64,000 bases of DNA from Ahaetulla prasina (taxonomy: Eukaryota > Chordata > Lepidosauria > Squamata > Colubridae), in the NCBI RefSeq assembly GCF_028640845.1, contig NC_080539.1:197758698-197822697 (forward strand), in the 5' to 3' direction. Below the pieces are notes generated by a model. That model was not told the origin of the DNA, did no database searches, and worked only from the letters and a program-made list of their open reading frames with translations. Both the position numbers and the translations under genes were made by a program. Of this stretch, positions 11,446 through 20,720 are shown one piece after another; position 1 is the first letter of the stretch; each line of letters begins with the position of its first letter.

Positions 11446-11791
11446 AATGAAGAGGTCCAGGCCGAATCGGACGGTGAGGAGGAGGAAGGAGTCTTCCACA
11501 CCGGGAGGCCGGAGAAAGAAGACCGGGCGACTGCGCGAGTTGCGGAGGGCAACACCAACGACAACAATGCAGATTTAAAGATGCAACATGTCGGCGATGC
11601 GAAGGAAGGGCACCTAGCACAGGTCTGTCGAGCTCCCCAACCTTCCCGCCAAAAATTCAAACCAGCCAATCAGAGCGCTGGAACGCGGCGGCCCGCGAGT
11701 GGTCAGTTTAAAAAGGCGCGAAATTAAACCAAACTGTCGTGAGAGTGGGTCACGCATCAACTCGCCTAGAAAGAAAATCTTTACAAAAGCA
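11441..11791 (+). repeat. gag segment, direct repeat 1
   Basis: About 350 bases nearly identical to 11826-12174 (fewer than about ten differences by eye, some of them small indels). Encodes a gag C-terminal zinc-knuckle region: CASCGGQHQRQQC followed, after a one-base disruption, by GHLAQVC. The repeats are separated by about 34 bases (11792-11825). Confidence 0.85.
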
Positions 11792-11825
11792 GGTCACACC
11801 AACGGCTGGTGCGAAATCAACCCGG

Positions 11826-12174
11826 TCCACAGTGAAGAGGTCCAGGCCGAATCGGAGGGGGAGGACGAGGAAGGAGTCTTCCACACCGGGAGGCCGGAGA
11901 AAGATGACCGGGGCGACTGCGCGAGTTGCGGAGGGCAACACCAACGACAACAATGCAGATTTAAAGATGCAACATGTCGGTGATGCGAAGGAAGGGCACC
12001 TAGCACAGGTCTGTCGAGCTCCCCAACCTTCCCGCCAAAAATTCAAACCAGCCAATCAGAGCGCTGGAACGCGGCGGCCCGCGAGTGGTCAGTTTAAAAA
12101 GGCGAATTAACCAAACTGTCGTGAGAGTGGGTCACGCATCAACTCGCCTAGAAAAGAAAATCTTCACAAAAGCA
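11826..12174 (+). repeat. gag segment, direct repeat 2
   Basis: Second copy of the zinc-knuckle segment. It leads directly into the protease, so it is the copy in the native position; repeat 1 joins the hAT fragment on its left and is the displaced one. The duplication probably arose by unequal exchange or template switching. Confidence 0.85.
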
Positions 12175-14672
12175 AAAATTGAGGGGGTGCCGTGCCGACT
12201 GGAGGTGGACACCGGCTCATCGATCACGATCATGTCCTGGGACAACCTCGTGAGAGCCTTACCCGCCATCGCAAAGCGCAAGCTGCAACCACAAAGACTA
12301 AAAGTACAGGACTACCAGGGGAATCGCATCCCTGTTCGAGGGGTAACGTCCGTCCACGTCGAATATGGACACTACAAGAAAACTCTGCCCATCACCATCG
12401 TCGATGGGACCCTGCCAAGCTTGTTGGGACTGGACTGGTTCCGAGCATTGGGCATGGGAGTGACCGGAATCTTCAGAAACGAAGTCGACCTCAAAGACAC
12501 ACTCACAAAGGAGTTTGGGGACGTTTTCAAAGACTGACTGGGCAAGTACAAGGGGACCCCTATATCCTTTAACTTAGACCCCCAAGTTGCCCCTATCCGC
12601 CTAAAGGCTAGGAGGGTCCCGTTCGCCCTAAAGCCCAGGATTGACCGGGAACTGGACAAGCTAGTGAACCAGGGAATTCTAGTGCCAGTTGACCATGCTA
12701 AGTGGGAGACCCCCATAGTCACCCCAGTCAAACCGGACGGATCGGTCCGGATTTGCGCTGATTACAAGGCAACGCTTAACAAAGCGTTGCAAAAGAGTGC
12801 TTACCCCGTTCCGGTGGTACAGCACTTACTGCATTCAATGGGGCAAGGGCAAGTTTTTGCCAAGCTAGACCTGGCCCAAGCCTACCAACAGCTGCCCGTA
12901 GACAGCAGCACAGCCGAAGCGCAAACAATTGTGACTCACAGAGGGGCTTTTAAGTGTACCCGGCTACAGTTTGGGGTTAGTGTGGCTCCAGGGTTATTTC
13001 AGAACCTGATGGAGCGGCTATTGCAGGGATTACCAGGGGTGGTACCATACTTTGACGATGTACTGGTATCCGCTGAAAACCTAGAGGAATTAGGGGCGAG
13101 GCTGCGAAAAGTTTTGGGCATTTTCCGGTCTGCCGGTCTCACGGTTAAACTAAACAAATGCCAGATCGGGGTTGAGTCTGTGGAATTCCTGGGCTACCGG
13201 ATAGACAGGGAAGGGATTCACCCCACTGAGAGCAAGGTACGGGCCATCAGGAAGGCCCCGGTGCCCAAGAACAAAACGGAGTTACAGGCATTCTTGGGTC
13301 TGGTCAACTTCTACGCAGTATTCTTAAGGAATAAGGCAACAGTAGCAGAGCCGCTGCATAAATTATTAGCTAAGACGGCTGCATGGTCTTGGGGAAAGGC
13401 GGAAGCTAGGGCATTCGAAGGGGTAAAAAATCTCCTAACGAGTGATAGCCTCCTTATCCAGTACAATGGCACACTACCTCTAGTGTTAAGCTGCGATGCA
13501 TCTCCCTATGGGGTGGGGGCTGTGCTCAGCCACAGGTTACCTAATGGCACAGAAGCCCCCATTGCATACTACTCCCGAACCATGTCATCAACTGAAAGGA
13601 ATTATAGCCAGCTTGATAAGGAAGCTTTGGCTATAGTCTCAGGGTAAAGAAATTCCATGAGTATGTATTTGGTCGTGATTTTGAAATCATCACGGACCAT
13701 AGACCTTTGCTAGGTCTGCTGGCAGGCGACCGCCCAACGCCCGTGGCACTTTCGCCAAGACTGACCCGATGGACTAGCTTCCTGGCAGCGTACTCTTACA
13801 AATTGCTACACCGGCCAGGAAAGGAATTAGGGCACGCAGACGCTCTGAGCAGATGCCCGTTACCAGAGACTATTGAAGACCCCACTCCAGGAATACCAGT
13901 TCTGCTAATTGACTCTTTGGACTCTGGCCCAGTCACATCCAAAGAGGTGGCTCGGGCTTCGTATAAGGACATTACAATAAGGACTGTAATTGGTTGGGTA
14001 CAAGAGGGTGGCCGCTGCGGGCGGCGTTTTAAAGAGTTTGTAAAAAACGTGGGGAACTTTCGGCTCAAGGGGTGCCTGCTATGGGGGATCGGTGGTGATC
14101 CCGGAGAAATTGAGGAAAAGGTGTTGGATCTCCTTCACGAAGGTCACCCAGGGATCGTGTGGATGAAGGGTCTAGCGAGAAGCTATGTGTGGTGGCCCTT
14201 AATGGACTCGGAAATTGCTGAGAGGGTAGGGAAATGCCAGGCCTGCCAAGAGTCCAGACCGCTACCCCCAACGGCCCCGATTCGGGAATGGGAGAGACCC
14301 CAAGGGCCCTGGTCTAGGATCCACATCGATTTTGCCGGCCCCTTCCACGGCCAAACCTTTCTGGTGGTAGTCGATGCCTACTCCAAATGGCTGGAAATCA
14401 TTCTCAAGAGATCCATGACAGCCGAGGCGGTGATCTCAGTCTTACGGCACCTATTTGTAACCCATGGGTTGCCCGACACGTTAGTATCCGATAACGGCCC
14501 GCAATTCACGGCAACCCAGTTTGAGGGGTACTTGGTAGAAGAGGGCATCCGGCATGTCCTCTCGGCGCCTTTCCACCCTGCGACGAATGGCCTTGCAGAA
14601 CGTTCCGTCCGGAGCGCAAAAGAGGCATTGTCGAGAATCAAGCCATTATTGAATCATCATCATTGCCTTTAG
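12085..14672 (+). pseudogene. Gypsy pol: protease-RT-RNase H-integrase, broken
   Basis: Polyprotein that would process itself, copy the RNA and integrate the DNA. The protease has a DTGS active site at 12208-12219. A TGA at 12535-12537 interrupts the frame just before RT. RT shows LDLAQAYQQLP and the catalytic YFDD at 13048-13059. RNase H shows LSCDASPYGVGAVLS. The frame ends at TAA 13645-13647, and the sequence continues in another frame from about 13650 to 14660, which fits a one-base loss. Integrase shows an HHCC finger (HEGHPG to CQACQ, about 14138-14255) and the DDE core (HIDFAGPF, SDNGPQF, glutamate in NGLAERSV). The end is cut after the catalytic core; the last residues before the stop at 14670-14672 are flanking DNA. 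Not functional as it stands. Confidence 0.9.
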
Positions 14673-15743
14673 AGTACAACCATCTTTTTTTATTTAGGAA
14701 GTCAGCCTATCTTTCTCATTAAACTCTTTTCATTTCATCCTTTATACTGGATTTTAGGTGAGCAGATCCACTCATTTAACTTCAGCAGCATACCTGAATA
14801 ACTGATGTGCTTCTCTTATTTATTTTTTTTGTCTTCCTTCCTTCCTCCCTCCCTCCCTCCCTCTCTCCCAATTTTATACTAAGTTATGAGGCCTTTTTAT
14901 GAATTTGTGCTTAAAATACACCATTGTATAGAAATGTCATGAAATTCGATGAAAATGCATGTTAAATTTTTATCTACCGTTCTTGTTAAACACTGATTAT
15001 GATGATATCATTTAAAACTGCTATAAATTTTTTCAGAGTATTTCAAAGTTTAGTAATCCTTACTGCAATGGTGCCATTAGTACTTGCCCTTAGTAAGTGT
15101 TATTATTATTTTATCAGCGTGTTTCAAGTACTGGTGGAACTGGAAAAAAAATATTACCCAGTCCCCTAGAATTAAATATACTCTTGGATTTCAGCCATAG
15201 GGCTTATAGATAATGCTCTTAACCATGTACTTCAACAGTTCTTGGTTACAGATATTACATTTTATTCTTTTTGCATCAGGAAAACTTTTTCCCTTTATAA
15301 AAGTCCATAATTATATTTCTGAAAAACCAACAGTCTTTCCCTTCCTCATCCTCCTTCTTCTCCCCCGCCCGCCAAAAAATCTTGTTATTCTAAACATTCT
15401 TAGATTTGCTTTGAGTAGTGAGATGGCTGGCACATAAATGTAATAAGTAAAATAGATGCCACATTTTCTTGCTTTCCCCATATTCTTCACTTGCTCAGGA
15501 AATTCTTACTCTAACTAAGTTTAGCATTTCTCAATAACTAGGCTTCTGCAGATAGTGGATTGACATCAAGTCAATCAAAATAAATATTTCTCAAGCAAAA
15601 GTTCCATGTTATGTCCTTGATATTGTGCTGAATTTCTGATTCACTCAATTGTTTTGAAGATTCACATTCTGCTTTTTCACTGAATAATCTTTAAGGTGGT
15701 TTGTAAGACATTGCAAGCAATATAGAAATAAACCAAGCCCTCC
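14661..15743. other. AT-rich spacer
   Basis: Contains a CCTT/CCCT pyrimidine tract at about 14832-14870. No gene, RNA or transposon recognised; the open frame at 15213-15437 has no recognisable domain. Confidence 0.5.
14832..14870 (+). repeat. Polypyrimidine (CCTT/CCCT)n tract
   Basis: A run of cttcctt and ccct units ending in ctctctccc. Confidence 0.85.
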
Positions 15744-15777
15744 AAACACACACACACATACACACACACACACACAA
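15744..15777 (+). repeat. (CA)n microsatellite
   Basis: CA repeat with one interruption (acata). Confidence 0.95.
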
Positions 15778-15913
15778 CATAAAACTCAACTCATTGAATA
15801 CATTATAGTATCTGCAAAGCCCTCCCATTCAGTCCCAAATCAATTGATAGATCAAAAAACTTTTATATGGCAAGAAAGCAAAGAAAATGCTTTTTGAGGG
15901 CTTATCCATTTGT

Positions 15914-16156
15914 TGGCTAGAAAGCTGATAGCCCAGGTTTGAGACCTGAGCATTGTGAAACAAGATGAGCTTCCATTCTCACCGTAGCTCCAGCCAACCT
16001 AGCAGTTTGCAAAGTCAAGTAGATAAACAGGTACCACTTCAGTGGGAAGGTAACAGCACTGGCCACATGACCGCAGAAACAGGTCTTCAGACAGCGCTGG
16101 CTCAAGAGTCTTGAAATGGAGATGAACCCCACCCCCTATAGTTGGCAACAACTAGT
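15914..16156 (+). mobile_element. tRNA-derived SINE, family C, diverged
   Basis: Shares gtgggaaggtaacagc, gaccgcagaaac, cttcagacagcgctggctc and tgaaatggagatgaac, in the same order, with the better copy at 47140-47469. The tRNA-like head is degraded. Confidence 0.7.
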
Positions 16157-16175
16157 TGAGTAAAATCTGCAGGGA

Positions 16176-16177
<2 letters not shown>

Positions 16178-16209
<32 letters not shown>

Positions 16210-16231
16210 TCTCTACTACTACTACTACTAC
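16178..16231 (+). repeat. Compound microsatellite (TC)n(AC)n(ACT)n
   Basis: About 16 bases of TC repeat, then AC repeat, then about seven ACT units. Confidence 0.95.
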
Positions 16232-16810
16232 TATTTTAGGAGTTTATTGTTACAGCATTTTTCAAGTCAGCTGAGATAAAAGGGTTTCACGCACACCTTC
16301 TATCTGAGCTGACTGTAAACATGCTAAACAAGAATCTTATCTGTCCTACAAGAAGAAAGACCAATTTAAAGCAGGAAGGAAAACTAGCTTATCCTAGATG
16401 TGTGCAGCTGGTTTTCTGCTGCTTTTGCTGACAAGGAATTTCCACCTTTTTCAGACATGGAGGGACAACATTTTGTGTATTCAATTATGACAGCACTATT
16501 GGTGGCTGTAAGTATCATGGTGATGACTCCAATGTCAATTATATAATCTACTATTTTACCCACCAGGAAAGAATTTGATTGCTTGCAATGTTTAGTCAGA
16601 CAACTTTGCAGGTGGTTAACCTGCTATTGTAAGCACTCATATCCAATTGTCTGATCCTATCCAACTCCACTTTAGTAAAAGTGATTGCTGGCTATTTTCC
16701 TGCTATCAGGTGGAAGAGAAAAGAAATCAGAGGCAACTCTACTACAGTAGTCACATTCATTAATGTGGCCTGTAATAAGTACATTACCCTTTGCCAGCCT
16801 CATTGAGCAG
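16232..16810. other. Unassigned AT-rich spacer
   Basis: No gene or repeat recognised. Confidence 0.45.
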
Positions 16811-17030
16811 AAGCCATGGTGGCGCAGTGGTTAGAATGCAATACTGCAGACAAACTCACTGCTCACTCCAGGAGTTTGATTCTGAATGGCTCAAGGTTGA
16901 CGCAGCCTTCTATCCTTCAGAGGTTGGTAAAATGAGGAACCAGATTGTTGGGGGCAAACTGCTTAGAAAGGGCGGTAAAGCACTATAAAGCAGTATATAA
17001 GTCTAAGTGCTATTGCTATTACCATTGCCA
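16811..17030 (+). mobile_element. tRNA-derived SINE, family A
   Basis: The head ggcgcagtggttagaatgca is the tRNA-like A-box region; the body contains the sequences found in reverse at 18641, 29971, 34841 and 38631 (ttgggggcaa, aagcactataaagcagtata), and the tail is taagtctaagtgctattgct. Typical squamate SINE; the tRNA part is not a functional tRNA. Confidence 0.85.
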
Positions 17031-17283
17031 AAAAAGGGATTGACAATAGAGGAAGCACAATTTGTGCCTGCATAACTTTGTTCTAATTGGATGACATTTT
17101 AACCTGGCTGTTTGGAAAACCTTTGACAGATGTCCTGAGTACAGCAGGAGTTTAGTGGTAGAGCTGAGAAATCCCAGAGGTTCAAGCAAAGTGACAGTAC
17201 AAAGAAAGGATCCATCTAGGTAATCCAAACTCCACAGCAGGTTAAGGCTATTATTACATCAGTATTTCTGCCTATGCAAGACA

Positions 17284-17470
17284 CTTTGTTGTATAATAGT
17301 GGTGAAGGCACCAGGCTAGAAACTGGGAGAACATGAATTCTAGTCCCACTTTTGGCACAAAGCCAGCTGGATGATCCTGGGCATTCTCTCTCAGCCCTAG
17401 GAAGGACAATGACAAAACTTCTATAAACCTTGTCAAAAAACCTGCAGGGACTAATCTAGGCAAACCATTT
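17284..17470 (+). mobile_element. tRNA-derived SINE, family B
   Basis: Head ataatagtggtgaaggcacc and aggctagaaactgggag, then attctagtccca (B-box-like), agccagctggatgatcctgg and ctctctcagcc. The same layout occurs at 57106. The 3' tail is truncated or diverged. Confidence 0.75.
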
Positions 17471-17610
17471 TATGAGTAGATGAAGTCAGGGAGGAAGTCA
17501 AAATGAACTCCTGTAAGAACCTGCCTTTAAAATTCTAAACCAGTTGTAATTTCAAAGGATTATTTGATTGGATTATTGTGGTAATGTAAAATAGGTAACG
17601 TATTAGGGAA

Positions 17611-17803
17611 CAGTGGTGGGTTTCTACGGGTTCTACAGGTTCAGGCAAACCGGTAGTGGTGGCAGTGGGAGGCTCAGCCCACCCACCCGAACTTCATCAC
17701 AAATGCTCTGTGCATGCGCAGAAGGTTCTGTGCATGCGCAAAAGCACCGCGTGCGTGGTCCTAGTTCTGAACCAGTAGCAAAGGTAAGACGAACCCATTA
17801 TTG
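17611..17803 (+). mobile_element. hAT-like element, 193 bp
   Basis: Starts cagtggtgggtttctac and ends cgaacccattattg, imperfect inverted termini. It is flanked by ttagggaa (17603-17610) and ttatggaa (17804-17811), an 8-bp target duplication with one change, as expected for hAT. It contains two copies of tctgtgcatgcgca (17707-17720, 17727-17740). No transposase. Confidence 0.8.
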
Positions 17804-17811
17804 TTATGGAA

Positions 17812-18640
17812 ATAGTTCTCTTGTCTTCAAGAAGGCAACAGTTCGTGTCCTACAGAAATACAGAGGAAGGCTCTTTTGGAGTTGAGAACAACAGTATTGC
17901 CAACTTGATATTCAGCAGGGAGTATAACTACATCCTTATAATTAATATACAATCATACCCTTATAATTAATAGTTTTACCCTACTAATTCAGCTAAAGCA
18001 TTACAGCCTAAATCATTTCAGCTGCTTCCATAATCAATTGATGTAATGCCATAGAATGTTAAGCACATATATCAAATTATATTATAGTACAAAAAGAGGA
18101 AAAAAAGTTTTTCTTGTGCTTTATTTTAAAGTAAATACTACTGTGATCCAACACAAATGGCATTTTTATCAAGGATTAGAATCAGATATTATGAAGCACC
18201 TACATTACCTCAAGGTATTTTCAGTCAAAATACATTTGGACTCTTTGAACCTAATATCATTTCCCCTTAACTATCTGTCAAATAGAGACCCTTTCATTAA
18301 TTAGAACCATTGAGCATTTCTGCTGCTTAATTATCATAGCAAAATTTGGAAGAAATAAGGAACAACTTGGAGCAAATGTTTATTTTTTTAGTATTGCACA
18401 GGGAAATAATCTAAATGCTCAGGTGTCTGAAAGGGTAGAACTATAAAATAAAAAGCAGGAGGACCATAACATATAAATTACTTCACTAACATTTTCCCTT
18501 TGCAATCATTTTTGTACCTGTGCCATTTGATAATGATTATGGGCAACTGTCTCACAGCATTGCCCTTTTTCCAAGAAGGAAGTCAGGAATTCCAAACTGA
18601 GTTCATCTTTATTTTTATACAATTAGAAATTATTTTTAAC
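17812..18640. other. Unassigned AT-rich spacer
   Basis: No gene or repeat recognised. Frames at 18056-18304 and 18500-18700 have no domain signature. Confidence 0.45.
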
Positions 18641-18868
18641 ATAATAGCAATAGCACTCAGGCTTATATACCATTTCATGGTGCTTTACAACCCTCTCTAA
18701 GTGGTTTCACAGAGCCAGCCTATTGCCCCCAACAATATAGGTCCTCATTTTACCAACCTCGGAAGGATGGAAGGCTGAGTCAACCTTGAGTCAGTCGGGA
18801 TCAAACACCTGGCATTGGTAGAATTAACCAGCAATATTGCATTCTAACCACTGTGCCACCAAGGCTCT
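18641..18868 (-). mobile_element. tRNA-derived SINE, family A
   Basis: In reverse orientation: left end atagcaatagcac (tail), then cttatatacc, tattgcccccaacaat, gaaggatggaaggctgagtc and at the right the complement of the tRNA-like head, ctaaccactgtgccacc. Confidence 0.85.
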
Positions 18869-20498
18869 AATATTGTGTGTGTGTATACAGATGTACTGTA
18901 CATACGCACACTTTCTATATACATAGGAAGGGTAGAAGAGTAAATGGGCTGAGAGAAAAGGGAAGATAAAAATAATCATTGTATATTGAACTGGTAAGAT
19001 TCTCAAAAAGAGCTGAACATTTAAACAGCAAAAGGCAAATAAGGAAGTGGTAAATGGATGAGATGGGCACAATTTTTTTTTATCTCACGCCTTTCATAAA
19101 GTTTTACAAGATGCAAGGAAAAACAGAGGATGCAAGGAACAGAGCAGCTTGCTGTTTGGTTTGTATGAAAGAGTGTGTGTTTCTGAGAAACAGAAGTCTT
19201 TTGGAGTTAGAAGATGACCTGAGATTTGGATGGCATGGATTTTTGTGGTAAAATAAAGCCCCAGAATAAAACTAATAAAACAAATAAAAATAAAAATAAG
19301 ATTACTGTAATTTTTAAAAATCACAGTCAGAGGTGACATATTGAGAATATGGAATACATAGAAATTCCAGGTTCTGCCCCAAAACACCAAAAACTCAGCA
19401 CAATAAGGATTTTATAGACAAGAAATAATAAACAAATTCAAATGGTAGGCATACCATGAGATACTAGAATTCTGTCAAAGGGAATGCAAAATAAAATCAA
19501 GTGATACGTTTTGTGCTTCTAGGAAGATGGTTTGTATTTGATTTTCTACTAAAATAATACAATATTTTATCAACTTAATTGCTGCCTACTACAGAAAACT
19601 CTCACGATGCAATCTGATGGGGAGCTCATGCTTAATTAAAAGCAGTCTTAAATGCCTAACAGAGAAGAAAGGCAGCATATTGAAATAATAGCAATAACAT
19701 TTCCCCAAATTTCAGCTTTAATTATTGCTTTAGGCAATGATTATTCAGCATATAGGAAATCATATTTCAAAAAGTAGGGAATCAGAGCAAACCCTGATTC
19801 AAATGAAAGTAAATTATTGATAGAAATATTTGGTATGCATTTAATAAGTTTCCTTGTCTTACCTTTTAAAAATAAGTTTTTCTTTTTATACAGTATAAGC
19901 CACTCCTAAACTTAATAGTAGCATATACAGATAAGGGATTCAGTTTGTACATACCTGGCTTAAAGTGGTGTATAGACATTATATATTAAGAATTATTCAA
20001 CAAAACATAGCTAATAAAACTGTGGCATAACACAATATTTTTAATATTGCCAGCTGTATATCTTTGCCTTATAAATTGTTACAACAGGAACAGACTCCCC
20101 AAAAAAAGGAATATTTTATACAGTATCACAGAGTAAGAGTTATTAAAACTTTATATAATATTCCTTGTAAACAAATGTATCACTTAATAAAGCAAACAAC
20201 ATGTCTTTCAAATATTGTTTATTAAAAATATATATTAGGAAAAAGAGTGAATAACACGAAATTATAAACTACTGTATATTTGGAGGTTACAACGTAATTC
20301 CTTTTGTCAAGACATTCAAGGTTTTACAGTAATGGCAAGATGCAGCCATTATTTTAAGTTTTAATGGAATTAGAATGTCTAACAAAGTTTTCATGAAGTT
20401 CTAAAACTAATGATTAACGTCATGGTGATGAGAGCTTCTGGTGGAATCACAGGAGACCTCCTGAAGCTTGGACATTCCATGAATGCCTTTCAATGCTG
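18869..20498. other. Unassigned AT-rich spacer
   Basis: No gene or repeat recognised. Short frames (for example 19094-19390 on the reverse strand) lack domain features. Confidence 0.45.
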
Positions 20499-20576
20499 GA
20501 ATAGAATAGAATAGAATAGAATAGAATAGAATAGAATAGAATAGAATAGAATAGAATAGAATAGAATAGAATAGAA
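20499..20576 (+). repeat. (GAATA)n pentanucleotide tract
   Basis: About 15 uninterrupted units of the pentamer, directly abutting the 3' end of a CR1 LINE fragment. Expanded AATAG-type repeats at CR1 3' ends are known from snake genomes. Confidence 0.95.
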
Positions 20577-20720
20577 ACAGAAATAGGAAGGACCTTGGAG
20601 ATCTTCTAGTCCAGCTCCCTGCTTAAGCAGGAGAATCTATACTACATTTTGGAGGATTTATCTAGTTTTCTAGAGCATTCTTTAGCATCATGTAACTTCA
20701 GAACACAAATGTCTACTTTT
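20577..20720 (-). mobile_element. CR1 LINE 3' fragment (antisense)
   Basis: Contains aaggaccttggagatcttct, agtccagctccctgc and aagcaggaga, the reverse complement of the conserved CR1 3' region. The pentanucleotide lies where the CR1 3' terminal repeat should be. Compare 48040-48210. Confidence 0.75.

Larger units (their letters stand above)
11441..14660 (+). mobile_element. Truncated Ty3/gypsy retrotransposon
   Basis: Carries, in order, a duplicated gag zinc-knuckle segment, aspartic protease, reverse transcriptase, RNase H and integrase on the plus strand. No LTR, primer-binding site or capsid region is visible. The integrase stops abruptly near 14660, before any chromodomain or LTR. Base composition is clearly more GC-rich than the AT-rich neighbours. 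The pol order (RT, RNase H, integrase) and motif style fit the gypsy lineage whose host copies are often annotated as K02A2.6-like. Confidence 0.9.

Noticed and set aside
12085..14672. Possible domesticated gypsy-derived host gene
   Set aside because: A stop codon, a frameshift, a duplicated gag segment and a truncated integrase argue for a dead copy, not a retained gene.
16811..17030. tRNA gene suggested by A and B boxes in the SINEs
   Set aside because: The tRNA-like heads lack a foldable cloverleaf and are attached to SINE bodies and tails; the family is repeated across the window.
20499..20576. CRISPR-like regular repeat
   Set aside because: A simple pentanucleotide without spacers in a vertebrate genome.
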